DNA of 64,000 bases. Origin: Henricia sp. BOLD:AAB3569 (Eukaryota > Echinodermata > Asteroidea > Spinulosida > Echinasteridae). The notes below the pieces were generated by a model. It was not told where the DNA came from. It saw nothing but the letters and a program-made list of their open reading frames with translations, and did not search any database. The stretch lies in NCBI GenBank assembly GCA_037783545.1, contig JBBELK010000458.1, positions 806,001-870,000 on the forward strand, written 5' to 3'. Of the stretch, positions 1 through 9,674 are shown one piece after another. Numbering within the stretch: the first letter of the stretch is position 1; every line of letters begins with the position of its first letter. The position numbers and the translations under genes were made by a program.

Positions 1-76
1 CTTTCAGCTCCCAAATTTCGATCATACTAGACGCAGTGTTCTCCGAAAGCGGGGTCTGTTTGTGCCAACAATTAGT

Positions 77-86
77 GTGCCGGCAC
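77..86. other. 10-bp perfect palindrome GTGCCGGCAC (one example; once per monomer)
   Basis: GTGCCGGCAC equals its own reverse complement and occurs once in most monomers. In one variant class it is replaced by CATGCCGACAC, which destroys the dyad and creates GCATGC. Rarer forms are GGTGCCGGCAC (dyad kept, flank changed) and GTGCAGGCAC (dyad lost, near 29,161 and 33,639). A perfect dyad of this size could bind a dimeric protein or simply be chance; nothing else in the sequence decides this. Confidence 0.85.
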
Positions 87-115
87 TGAGTTTTAGTTAC
101 ATTTGACAATAACTC

Positions 116-132
116 GGTCGGTTTGAACGGGA
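116..132 (+). other. CENP-B-box-like 17-mer (CGGG-half variant)
   Basis: The 17 bases ending in GAACGGGA match 7 of the 9 essential positions of the CENP-B box (NTTCGNNNNANNCGGGN): TCG and CGGG match, while the first T and the central A do not. At the same place in another monomer class (for example 726-742) the TTCG half is complete but CGGG is CTGG, again 7 of 9. No monomer inspected combines both halves. About 0.5 chance matches of this quality are expected per 209-bp monomer on both strands, so the evidence is weak. Confidence 0.3.
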
Positions 133-192
133 AACAGTTCAAATTTGCAGTATACGTTTGCGATGTAGTTCTGTTTAAGCAGAACAAATGCG

Positions 193-198
193 AAGCTT
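193..198. other. HindIII site, once per monomer (first example)
   Basis: AAGCTT lies in GCGAAGCTTGTC in nearly every monomer, so HindIII digestion should give a 209/192-bp ladder. Monomers with GCGAAACTTG (for example near 8,033, 14,248, 22,304 and 30,511) and the one near 42,254 lack it and would give dimers. Confidence 0.9.
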
Positions 199-313
199 GT
201 CTGGAAATTCCTTCAGCTCCAAAATTGCGATCATACGAAAGCGGGGTCTGTTTGTACCAACAATTAGTGTGCCGGCACTGAGTTTTAGCTACATTCGACA
301 ATAACTCGGTCGG

Positions 314-335
314 TTTGAACTGGAAACAGTTCAAA
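314..335 (+). other. 22-nt inverted repeat with GAAA loop (one example; occurs in every full monomer)
   Basis: TTTGAACTG (314-322), GAAA (323-326) and CAGTTCAAA (327-335) form a perfect 9-bp stem with a 4-nt loop. In a plus-strand RNA the loop would be a GNRA-type GAAA tetraloop closed by G-C. Other monomers carry CAG, CGG, TGG or AGG in place of CTG at the stem top, which introduces one mismatch; some CGG copies also change CAGTTC to CAATTC. No compensating changes are seen, so conserved RNA folding is not supported. The structure could act as a DNA hairpin or cruciform. It overlaps the CENP-B-box-like stretch. Confidence 0.85.
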
Positions 336-384
336 TTTGCAGTATACGTTTGCGATGTAGATCTGTTTAAGCAGAAAACATGCG

Positions 385-593
385 AAGCTTGTCTGGAAAT
401 TCCTTCAGCTCCAAAATTGCGATCATACCAGACGCAGTGTTCTCCGAAAGCGGCGTCTGTTTGTGCCAACAATTAGTGTGCCGGCACTGAATTTTAGCTA
501 CATTCGACAATAACTCGGTCGGTTTGAACAGGAAACAGTTCAAATTTGCAGTATACGTTTGCGTTGTAGATCTGTTTAAGCAGAAAACATGCG
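385..593 (+). repeat. Representative long (L) 209-bp monomer
   Basis: From HindIII AAGCTT at 385-390 to the next equivalent site is 209 bp. A hand count of a monomer of this type gives 44 C and 48 G (44% GC) and 12 CpG dinucleotides, which is above the roughly 10 expected from base composition. It holds one HindIII site, one GTATAC, usually one BglII site (AGATCT), the GTGCCGGCAC palindrome and the TTTGAAC..GTTCAAA inverted repeat. The length is close to one nucleosome plus linker, as in many satellites. L monomers fall into several recurrent variant classes, for example one with GCATGCCGACAC, CGTTCGG, AGACAAAATG and AAACTTCCG linked in that order. Confidence 0.93.
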
Positions 594-725
594 AAGCTTG
601 TCTGGAAATTCCTTCAGCTCCAAAATTGCGATCATACCAGACGCAGTGTTCTGCGAAAGCGTGGTCTGTTTGTGCCAACAATTAGCATGCCGACACTGAG
701 TTTTAGCTACATTCGACAATAACTC

Positions 726-742
726 GTTCGGTTTGAACTGGA
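726..742 (+). other. CENP-B-box-like 17-mer (TTCG-half variant)
   Basis: GTTCGGTTTGAACTGGA has the full TTCG and three of the four bases of CGGG, but G in place of the essential central A, giving 7 of 9 essential positions. It belongs to the variant class marked by GCATGCCGACAC upstream and AGACAAAATG downstream. It is the allelic counterpart of the CGGG-half form found in other monomers. Function is not supported beyond resemblance. Confidence 0.3.
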
Positions 743-903
743 AACAGTTCAAATTTGCAGTATACGTTTGCGATGTAGATCTGTTTAAGCAGACAAAATG
801 CGAAGCTTGTCTGGAAATTCCTTCAGCTCCAAACTTCCGATCATACCAGACGCAGTGTTCTCCGAAAGCAGCGTCTGTTTGTGCCAACAATTAGTGTGCC
901 GGC

Positions 904-905
904 AG
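904..905 (+). other. 10-bp deletion marker (199-bp monomer)
   Basis: Between GTGCCGGCA and GTTACATTTG the ten bases CTGAGTTTTA are missing, giving a 199-bp monomer. The same deletion is found at 45,456, 50,429 and 57,058, always with the same neighbouring monomers. It is therefore inherited by duplication of a larger block rather than created four times, and is a good tag for the 0.7-2.2 kb segment family. Confidence 0.9.
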
Positions 906-3157
906 TTACATTTGACAATAACTCGGTCGGTTTGAACGGGAAACAGTTCAAATTTGCAGTATACGTTTGTGATGTAGTTCTGTTTAAGCAGAAAAAATGC
1001 GAAGCTTGTCTGGAAATTCCTTCAGCTCCAAAATTGCGATCATACGAAAGCGGGGTCTGTTTGTACCAACAATTAGTGTGCCGGCACTGAGTTTTAGTTA
1101 CATTTGACAATAACTCGGTCGGTTTGAACTGGAAACAGTTCAAATTTGCAGTATACGTTTGCGATGTAGATCTGTTGAAGCAGAAAACATGCGAAGCTTG
1201 TCTGGAAATTCCTTCAGCTCCAAAATTGCGATCATACCAGATGCAGTGTTCTCCGAAAGCGGGGTCTGTTTGTGCCAACAATTAGTGTGCCGGCACTGAG
1301 TTTTAGTTACATTTGACAATAACTCGGTCGGTTTGAACTGGAAACAGTTCAAATTTGCAGTATACGTTTGCGATGTAGATCTGTTGAAGCAGAAAACATG
1401 CGAAGCTTGTCTGGAAATTCCTTCAGCTCCAAAATTGCGATCATACCAGACGCAGTGTTCTCCGAAAGCGGCGTCTGTTTGTGCCAACAATTAGTGTGCC
1501 GGCACTGAGTTTTAGCTACATTCGACAATAACTCGGTCGGTTTGAACAGGAAACAGTTCAAATTTGCAGTATACGTTTGCGTTGTAGATCTGTTTAAGCA
1601 GAAAACATGCGAAGCTTGTCTGGAAATTCCTTCAGCTCCAAAATTGCGATCATACCAGACGCAGTGTTCTGCGAAAGCGTGGTCTGTTTGTGCCAACAAT
1701 TAGCATGCCGACACTGAGTTTTAGCTACATTCGACAATAACTCGTTCGGTTTGAACTGGAAACAGTTCAAATTTGCAGTATACGTTTGCGATGTAGATCT
1801 GTTTAAGCAGACAAAATGCGAAGCTTGTCTGGAAATTCCTTCAGCTCCAAACTTCCGATCATACCAGACACAGTGTTCTCCGAAAGCAGCGTCTGTTTGT
1901 GCCAACAATTAGTGTGCCGGCACTGAGTTTTAGCTACATTCGACAATAACTCGGTCGGTTTGAACAGGAAACAGTTCAAATTTGCAGTATACGTTTGCGT
2001 TGTAGATCTGTTGAAGCAGAAAACATGCGAAGCTTGTCTGGAAATTCCTTCAGCTCCAAAATTGCGATCATACCAGACGCAGTGTTCTCCGAAAGCGGCG
2101 TCTGTTTGTGCCAACAATTAGTGTGCCGGCACTGAGTTTTAGCTACATTCGACAATAACTCGGTCGGTTTGAACAGGAAACAGTTCAAATTTGCAGTATA
2201 CGTTTGCGTTGTAGATCTGTTTAAGCAGAAAACATGCGAAGCTTGTCTGGAAATTCCTTCAGCTCCAAAATTGCGATCATACCAGACGCAGTGTTCTGCG
2301 AAAGCGTGGTCTGTTTGTGCCAACAATTAGCATGCCGACACTGAGTTTTAGCTACATTCGACAATAACTCGTTCGGTTTGAACTGGAAACAGTTCAAATT
2401 TGCAGTATACGTTTGCGATGTAGATCTGTTTAAGCAGACAAAATGCGAAGCTTGTCTGGAAATTCCTTCAGCTCCAAACTTCCGATCATACCAGACACAG
2501 TGTTCTCCGAAAGCAGCGTCTGTTTGTGCCAACAATTAGCATGCCGACACTGAGTTTTAGCTACATTCGACAATAACTCGGCCGGTTTGAACAGGAAACA
2601 GTTCAAATTTGCAGTATACGTTTGCGATGTAGTTCTGTTTAAGCAGAAAACATGCGAAGCTTGTCTGGAAATTCCTTCAGCTCCAAAATTGCGATCATAC
2701 CAGACGCAGTGTTCTCCGAAAGCGGGGTCTGTTTGTGCCAACAATTAGTGTGCCGGCACTGGGTTTTAGCTACATTCGACAATAACTCGTTCTGTTTGAA
2801 CTGGAAACAGTTCAAATTTGCAGTATACGTTTGCGATGTAGATCTGTTTAAGCAGACAAAATGCGAAGCTTGTCTGGAAATTCCTTTAGCTCCAAACTTT
2901 CGATCATACCAGACGCAGTGTTCTCCGAAAGCGGGGTCTGTTTGTGCCAACAATTAGTGTGCCGGCACTGAGTTTTAGCTACATTCGACAATAACTCGGC
3001 CGGTTTGAACAGGAAACAGTTCAAATTTGCAGTATACGTTTGCGATGTAGTTCTGTTTAAGCAGAAAAAATGCGAAGCTTGTCTGGAAATTCCTTCAGCT
3101 CCAAAATTGCGATCATACCAGACGCAGTGTTCTCCGAAAGCGTGGTCTGTTTGTGCC

Positions 3158-3160
3158 AAA
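3158..3160 (+). other. 1-bp insertion marker CCAAAC (210-bp monomer)
   Basis: GTGCCAAACAATTAG has one A more than the usual GTGCCAACAATTAG. It recurs near 22,803, 42,551, 43,995, 49,382, 52,682, 56,011 and 59,312. It is usually next to a GAAAGCGTGG change and upstream of a CTAGACGCAG or GTTACATTTG monomer. It serves as a segment tag. Confidence 0.85.
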
Positions 3161-6100
3161 CAATTAGTGTGCCGGCACTGAGTTTTAGTTACATTTGACA
3201 ATAACTCGGTCGGTTTGAACGGGAAACAGTTCAAATTTGCAGTATACGTATGCGATGTAGTTCTGTTTAAGCAGAACAAATGCGAAGCTTGTCTGAAAAT
3301 TCTTTCAGCTCCCAAATTTCGATCATACTAGACGCAGTGTTCTCCGAAAGCGGGGTCTGTTTGTGCCAACAATTAGTGTGCCGGCACTGAGTTTTAGCTA
3401 CATTCGACAATAACTCGGTCGGTTTGAACAGGAAACAGTTCAAATTTGCAGTATACGTTTGCGTTGTAGATCTGTTTAAGCAGAAAACATGCGAAGCTTG
3501 TCTGGAAATTCCTTCAGCTCCAAAATTGCGATCATACCAGACGCAGTGTTCTCCGAAAGCGGCGTCTGTTTGTGCCAACAATTAGTGTGCCGGCACTGAG
3601 TTTTAGTTACATTTGACAATAACTCGGTCGGTTTGAACGGGAAACAGTTCAAATTTGCAGTATACGTTTGCGATGTAGTTCTGTTTAAGCAGAAAAAATG
3701 CGAAGCTTGTCTGGAAATTCCTTCAGCTCCAAAATTGCGATCATACCAGACGCAGTGTTCTCCGAAAGCGGGGTCTGTTTGTGCCAACAATTAGTGTGCC
3801 GGCACTGAGTTTTAGTTACATTTGACAATAACTCGGTCGGTTTGAACGGGAAACAGTTCAAATTTGCAGTATACGTTTGCGATGTAGTTCTGTTTAAGCA
3901 GAACAAATGCGAAGCTTGTCTGGAAATTCCTTCAGCTCCAAAATTTCGATCATACCAGACGCAGTGTTCTCCGAAAGTGGTGTCTGTTTGTGCCAACAAT
4001 TAGTGTGCCGGCACTGAGTTTTAGCTACATTCGACAATAACTCGGTCGGTTTGAACAGGAAACAGTTCAAATTTGCAGTATACGTTTGCGATGTAGTTCT
4101 GTTTAAGCAGAAAAAATGCGAAGCTTGTCTGGAAATTCCTTCAGCTCCAAAATTGCGATCATACGAAAGCGGGGTCTGTTTGTACCAACAATTAGTGTGC
4201 CGGCACTGAGTTTTAGCTACATTCGACAATAACTCGTTCGGTTTGAACTGGAAACAGTTCAAATTTGCAGTATACGTTTGCGATGTAGATCTGTTTAAGC
4301 AGACAAAATGCGAAGCTTGTCTGGAAATTCCTTCAGCTCCAAACTTCCGATCATACCAGACACAGTGTTCTCCGAAAGCAGCGTCTGTTTGTGCCAACAA
4401 TTAGTGTGCCGGCACTGAGTTTTAGTTACATTTGACAATAACTCGGTCGGTTTGAACTGGAAACAGTTCAAATTTGCAGTATACGTTTGCGATGTAGATC
4501 TGTTGAAGCAGAAAACATGCGAAGCTTGTCTGGAAATTCCTTCAGCTCCAAAATTGCGATCATACCAGACGCAGTGTTCTCCGAAAGCGGCGTCTGTTTG
4601 TGCCAACAATTAGTGTGCCGGCACTGAGTTTTAGCTACATTCGACAATAACTCGGTCGGTTTGAACAGGAAACAGTTCAAATTTGCAGTATACGTTTGCG
4701 TTGTAGATCTGTTTAAGCAGAAAACATGCGAAGCTTGTCTGGAAATTCCTTCAGCTCCAAAATTGCGATCATACCAGACACAGTGTTCTGCGAAAGCGTG
4801 GTATGTTTGTGCCAACAATTAGCATGCCGACACTGAGTTTTAGCTACATTCGACAATAACTCGTTCGGTTTGAACTGGAAACAGTTCAAATTTGCAGTAT
4901 ACGTTTGCGATGTAGATCTGTTTAAGCAGACAAAATGCGAAGCTTGTCTGGAAATTCCTTCAGCTCCAAACTTCCGATCATACCAGACGCAGTGTTCTCC
5001 GAAAGCAGCGTCTGTTTGTGCCAACAATTAGTGTGCCGGCACTGAGTTTTAGTTACATTTGACAATAACTCGGTCGGTTTGAACGGGAAACAGTTCAAAT
5101 TTGCAGTATACGTTTGCGATGTAGATCTGTTTAAGCAGAAAACATGCGAAGCTTGTCTGGAAATTCCTTCAGCTCCAAAATTGCGATCATACGAAAGCGG
5201 GGTCTGTTTGTACCAACAATTAGTGTGCCGGCACTGAGTTTTAGCTACATTCGACAATAACTCGGTTGGTTTGAACTGGAAACAGTTCAAATTTGCAGTA
5301 TACGTTTGCGATGTAGATCTGTTTAAGCAGAAAACATGCGAAGCTTGTCTGGAAATTCCTTCAGCTCCAAAATTGCGATCATACCAGACGCAGTGTTCTC
5401 CGAAAGCGGGGTCTGTTTGTGCCAACAATTAGTGTGCCGGCACTGAGTTTTAGCTACATTCGACAATAACTCGGTCGGTTTGAACAGGAAACAGTTCAAA
5501 TTTGCAGTATACGTTTGCGTTGTAGATCTGTTTAAGCAGAAAACATGCGAAGCTTGTCTGGAAATTCCTTCAGCTCCAAAATTGCGATCATACCAGACGC
5601 AGTGTTCTCCGAAAGCGGCGTCTGTTTGTGCCAACAATTAGTGTGCCGGCACTGAATTTTAGCTACATTCGACAATCACTCGGTCGGTTTGAACAGGAAA
5701 CAGTTCAAATTTGCAGTATACGTTTGCGTTGTAGATCTGTTTAAGCAGAAAACATGCGAAGCTTGTCTGGAAATTCCTTCAGCTCCAAAATTGCGATCAT
5801 ACCAGACGCAGTGTTCTGCGAAAGCGTGGTCTGTTTGTGCCAACAATTAGCATGCCGACACTGAGTTTTAGCTACATTCGACAATAACTCGTTCGGTTTG
5901 AACTGGAAACAGTTCAAATTTGCAGTATACGTTTGCGATGTAGATCTGTTTAAGCAGACAAAATGCGAAGCTTGTCTGGAAATTCCTTCAGCTCCAAACT
6001 TCCGATCATACCAGACGCAGTGTTCTCCGAAAGCAGCGTCTGTTTGTGCCAACAATTAGTGTGCCGGCACTGAGTTTTAGTTACATTTGACAATAACTCG

Positions 6101-7669
6101 GTCGGTTTGAACTGGAAACAGTTCAAATTTGCAGTATACGTTTGCGATGTAGATCTGTTTAAGCAGAAAACATGCGAAGCTTGTCTGGAAATTCCTTCAG
6201 CTCCAAAATTGCGATCATACCAGACGCAGTGTTCTCCGAAAGCGGGGTCTGTTTGTGCCAACAATTAGTGTGCCGGCACTGAGTTTTAGCTACATTCGAC
6301 AATAACTCGGTCGGTTTGAACAGGAAACAGTTCAAATTTGCAGTATACGTTTGCGTTGTAGATCTGTTTAAGCAGAAAACATGCGAAGCTTGTCTGGAAA
6401 TTCCTTCAGCTCCAAAATTGCGATCATACCAGACGCAGTGTTCTCCGAAAGCGGCGTCTGTTTGTGCCAACAATTAGTGTGCCGGCACTGAATTTTAGCT
6501 ACATTCGACAATAACTCGGTCGGTTTGAACAGGAAACAGTTCAAATTTGCAGTATACGTTTGCGTTGTAGATCTGTTTAAGCAGAAAACATGCGAAGCTT
6601 GTCTGGAAATTCCTTCAGCTCCAAAATTGCGATCATACCAGACGCAGTATTCTGCGAAAGCGTGGTCTGTTTGTGCCAACAATTAGCATGCCGACACTGA
6701 GATTTAGCTACATTCGACAATAACTCGTTCGGTTTGAACTGGAAACAGTTCAAATTTGCAGTATACGTTTGCGATGTAGATCTGTTTAAGCAGAAAACAT
6801 GCGAAGCTTGTCTGGAAATTCCTTCAGCTCCAAAATTGCGATCATACGAAAGCGGGGTCTGTTTGTACCAACAATTAGTGTGCCGGCACTGAGTTTTAGC
6901 TACATTCGACAATAACTCGGTCGGTTTGAACTGGAAACAGTTCAAATTTGCAGTATACGTTTGCGATGTAGATCTGTTTAAGCAGAAAACATGCGAAGCT
7001 TGTCTGGAAATTCCTTCAGCTCCAAAATTGCGATCATACCAGATGCAGTGTTCTCCGAAAGCGGGGTCTGTTTGTGCCAACAATTAGTGTGCCGGCACTG
7101 AGTTTTAGTTACATTTGACAATAACTCGGTCGGTTTGAAAGGGAAACAGTTCAAATTTGCAGTATACGTTTGCGATGTAGTTCTGTTTAAGCAGAAAAAA
7201 TGCGAAGCTTGTCTGGAAATTCCTTCAGCTCCAAAATTGCGATCATACGAAAGCGGGGTCTGTTTGTACCAACAATTAGTGTGCCGGCACTGAGTTTTAG
7301 CTACATTCGACAATAACTCGGTCGGTTTGAACTGGAAACAGTTCAAATTTGCAGTATACGTTTGCGATGTAGATCTGTTTAAGCAGAAAACATGCGAAGC
7401 TTGTCTGGAAATTCCTTCAGCTCCAAAATTGCGATCATACCAGACGCAGTGTTCTCCGAAAGCGGGGTCTGTTTGTGCCAACAATTAGTGTGCCGGCACT
7501 GAGTTTTAGCTACATTCGACAATAACTCGGTCGGTTTGAACAGGAAACAGTTCAAATTTGCAGTATACGTTTGCGTTGTAGATCTGTTTAAGCAGAAAAC
7601 ATGCGAAGCTTGTCTGGAAATTCCTTCAGCTCCAAAATTGCGATCATACCAGACGCAGTGTTCTCCGAA

Positions 7670-9505
7670 AGCGGCGTCTGTTTGTGCCAACAATTAGTGT
7701 GCCGGCACTGAATTTTAGCTACATTCGACAATAACTCGGTCGGTTTGAACAGGAAACAGTTCAAATTTGCAGTATACGTTTGCGTTGTAGATCTGTTTGA
7801 GCAGAAAACATGCGAAGCTTGTCTGGAAATTCCTTCAGCTCCAAAATTGCGATCATACCAGACGCAGTGTTCTGCGAAAGCGTGGTCTGTTTGTGCCAAC
7901 AATTAGCATGCCGACACTGAGTTTTAGCTACATTCGACAATAACTCGTTCGGTTTGAACTGGAAACAGTTCAAATTTGCAGTATACGTTTGCGATGTAGA
8001 TCTGTTTAAGCAGACAAAATGCGAAACTTGTCTGGAAATTCCTTCAGCTCCAAACTTCCGATCATACCAGACGCAGTATTCTCCGAAAGCAGCGTCTGTT
8101 TGTGCCAACAATTAGTGTGCCGGCACTGAGTTTTAGTTACATTTGACAATAACTCGGTCGGTTTGAACGGGAAACAGTTCAAATTTGCAGTATACGTTTG
8201 TGATGTAGTTCTGTTTAAGCAGAAAAAATGCGAAGCTTGTCTGGAAATTCCTTCAGCTCCAAAATTGCGATCATACGAAAGCGGGGTCTGTTTGTACCAA
8301 CAATTAGTGTGCCGGCACTGAGTTTTAGCTACATTCGACGATAACTCGGTCGGTTTGAACTGGAAACAGTTCAAATTTGCAGTATACGTTTGCGATGTAG
8401 ATCTGTTTAAGCAGAAAACATGCGAAGCTTGTCTGGAAATTCCTTCAGCTCCAAAATTGCGATCATACGAAAGCGGGGTCTGTTTGTACCAACAATTAGT
8501 GTGCCGGCACTGAGTTTTAGCTACATTCGACAATAACTCGGTCGGTTTGAACTGGAAACAGTTCAAATTTGCAGTATACGTTTGCGATGTAGATCTGTTT
8601 AAGCAGAAAACATGCGAAGCTTGTCTGGAAATTCCTTCAGCTCCAAAATTGCGATCATACCAGATGCAGTGTTCTCCGAAAGCGGGGTCTGTTTGTGCCA
8701 ACAATTAGTGTGCCGGCACTGAGTTTTAGTTACATTTGACAATAACTCGGTCGGTTTGAACTGGAAACAGTTCAAATTTGCAGTATACGTTTGTGATGTA
8801 GTTCTGTTTAAGCAGAAAAAATGCGAAGCTTGTCTGGAAATTCCTTCAGCTCCAAAATTGCGATCATACGAAAGCGGGGTCTGTTTGTACCAACAATTAG
8901 GGTGCCGGCACTGAGTTTTAGCTACATTCGACGATAACTCGGTCGGTTTGAACTGGAAACAGTTCAAATTTGCAGTATACGTTTGCGATGTAGATCTGTT
9001 TAAGCAGAAAACATGCGAAGCTTGTCTGGAAATTCCTTCAGCTCCAAAATTGCGATCATACGAAAGCGGGGTCTGTTTGTACCAACAATTAGTGTGCCGG
9101 CACTGAGTTTTAGCTACATTCGACAATAACTCGGTCGGTTTGAACTGGAAACAGTTCAAATTTGCAGTATACGTTTGCGATGTAGATCTGTTTAAGCAGA
9201 AAACATGCGAAGCTTGTCTGGAAATTCCTTCAGCTCCAAAATTGCGATCATACCAGATGCAGTGTTCTCCGAAAGCGGGGTCTGTTTGTGCCAACAATTA
9301 GTGTGCCGGCACTGAGTTTTAGTTACATTTGACAATAACTCGGTCGGTTTGAACGGGAAACAATTCAAATTTGCAGTATACGTTTGCGATGTAGTTCTGT
9401 TTAAGCAGAAAAAATGCGAAGCTTGTCTGGAAATTCCTTCAGCTCCAAAATTGCGATCATACGAAAGCGGGGTCTGTTTGTACCAACAATTAGTGTGCCG
9501 GCACT
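7670..9505 (+). repeat. 2,005-bp-period duplication, copy 1
   Basis: This 1.8-kb stretch recurs 2,005 bases downstream (5 L + 5 S monomers). Shared rare variants are GTTTGAGCAG near 7,798 and 9,803, GCGAAACTTG (HindIII site lost), and CGCAGTATTC near 8,076 and 10,081. One difference seen is TTCTGCGAAAGC here versus TTCTGAGAAAGC at about 9,880. Confidence 0.87.
8006..9297 (+). repeat. 593-bp trimer units (L+S+S), run 1
   Basis: Equivalent variants recur every 593 bp (209+192+192), as in the monomers ending at about 8,704 and 9,297. Adjacent units differ at a few sites, for example TTAGTGTGCC versus TTAGGGTGCC near 8,900 and GAACGGG versus GAACTGG. The trimer is the smallest clear higher-order unit besides the 401-bp L+S dimer. 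Confidence 0.85.
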
Positions 9506-9674
9506 GAGTTTTAGTTACATTTGACAATAACTCGGTCGGTTTGAACTGGAAACAGTTCAAATTTGCAGTATACGTTTGCGATGTAGATCTGTTGAAGCAG
9601 AAAACATGCGAAGCTTGTCTGGAAATTCTTTCAGCTCCAAAATTGCGATCATACCAGATGCAGTGTTCTGCGAA

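Larger units (their letters stand above)
193..401 (+). repeat. Representative short (S) 192-bp monomer and its boundary
   Basis: Counting from the HindIII site AAGCTT at 193-198 to the next one at 385-390 gives 192 bp. This monomer lacks 17 bases (the CAGACGCAGTGTTCTCC segment) between CGATCATAC and GAAAGCG; the junction is at 236/237. S monomers nearly always also carry GTACCAAC in place of GTGCCAAC about 17 bases downstream, so the deletion and the substitution travel together as one haplotype. S monomers are interspersed with L monomers throughout and form the 401-bp and 593-bp units. The interval given runs slightly past the second HindIII site to show the join. Confidence 0.93.
1..7846 (+). 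repeat. Segment duplicated at 56,155-64,000 (offset 56,154)
   Basis: Every landmark and rare variant in this segment recurs 56,154 bases later: the CTAGACGCAG change at the start, the 10-bp deletion at 904/905, the extra A near 3,160, GTATACGTATG at 3,250, CAATCACTCGG near 5,676 and GAGATTTAG at 6,701. By eye I found only two differences (1,953 G versus 58,107 A; 5,379 T versus 61,533 C). The match is cut off by the window end, so the true length is unknown. The first 5 kb also matches 49.5 kb onward, because the late part of the window contains two tandem 6,629-bp copies. Confidence 0.92.
2794..9510 (+). repeat. Segment copied at about 22,439-29,365
   Basis: From about 2,794 the order of variants matches that from about 22,439 (offset 19,645). 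Shared rare tags include TTCCTTTAGCTCC with AACTTTCG, the extra A (CCAAACAATT) at 3,158 and 22,803, CTAGACGCAG, GAAAGTGGTG, and GTGGTATG near 4,800 and 24,445. After about 6.3 kb the offset becomes 19,854 because the later copy has one additional 209-bp monomer. The match ends near 9,505, where TTAGTTAC and TTAGCTAC differ. One marker, ACGTATG at 3,250, is ACGTTTG in the later copy. Confidence 0.88.

Noticed and set aside
101..120. CENP-B box at ATTCGACAATAACTCGG
   Set aside because: Only the TTCG half and one base of the other half fit; the neighbouring GGTTTGAAC site is a better, though still weak, candidate.
311..335. RNA polymerase III internal promoter (GGTTTGAAC as B box, TAGTGTGCCGG as A box 36 bp upstream)
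   Set aside because: Both boxes have several mismatches, and a TTTT terminator-like run lies between them; no tRNA fold is visible.
1..418. Hammerhead ribozyme, as found in some animal satellites
   Set aside because: CTGAAGGA on the minus strand and CCGAAAGCG on the plus strand recall core pieces, but they are on opposite strands and the CUGANGA core is not complete on either strand.
881..1090. Plus-strand frames of 69 and 101 codons (for example 881-1,090 and 2,652-2,957)
   Set aside because: They appear only where an indel or GCACTGGG variant shifts or removes a stop in the repeat; they recur with the segment copies and show no independent conservation.
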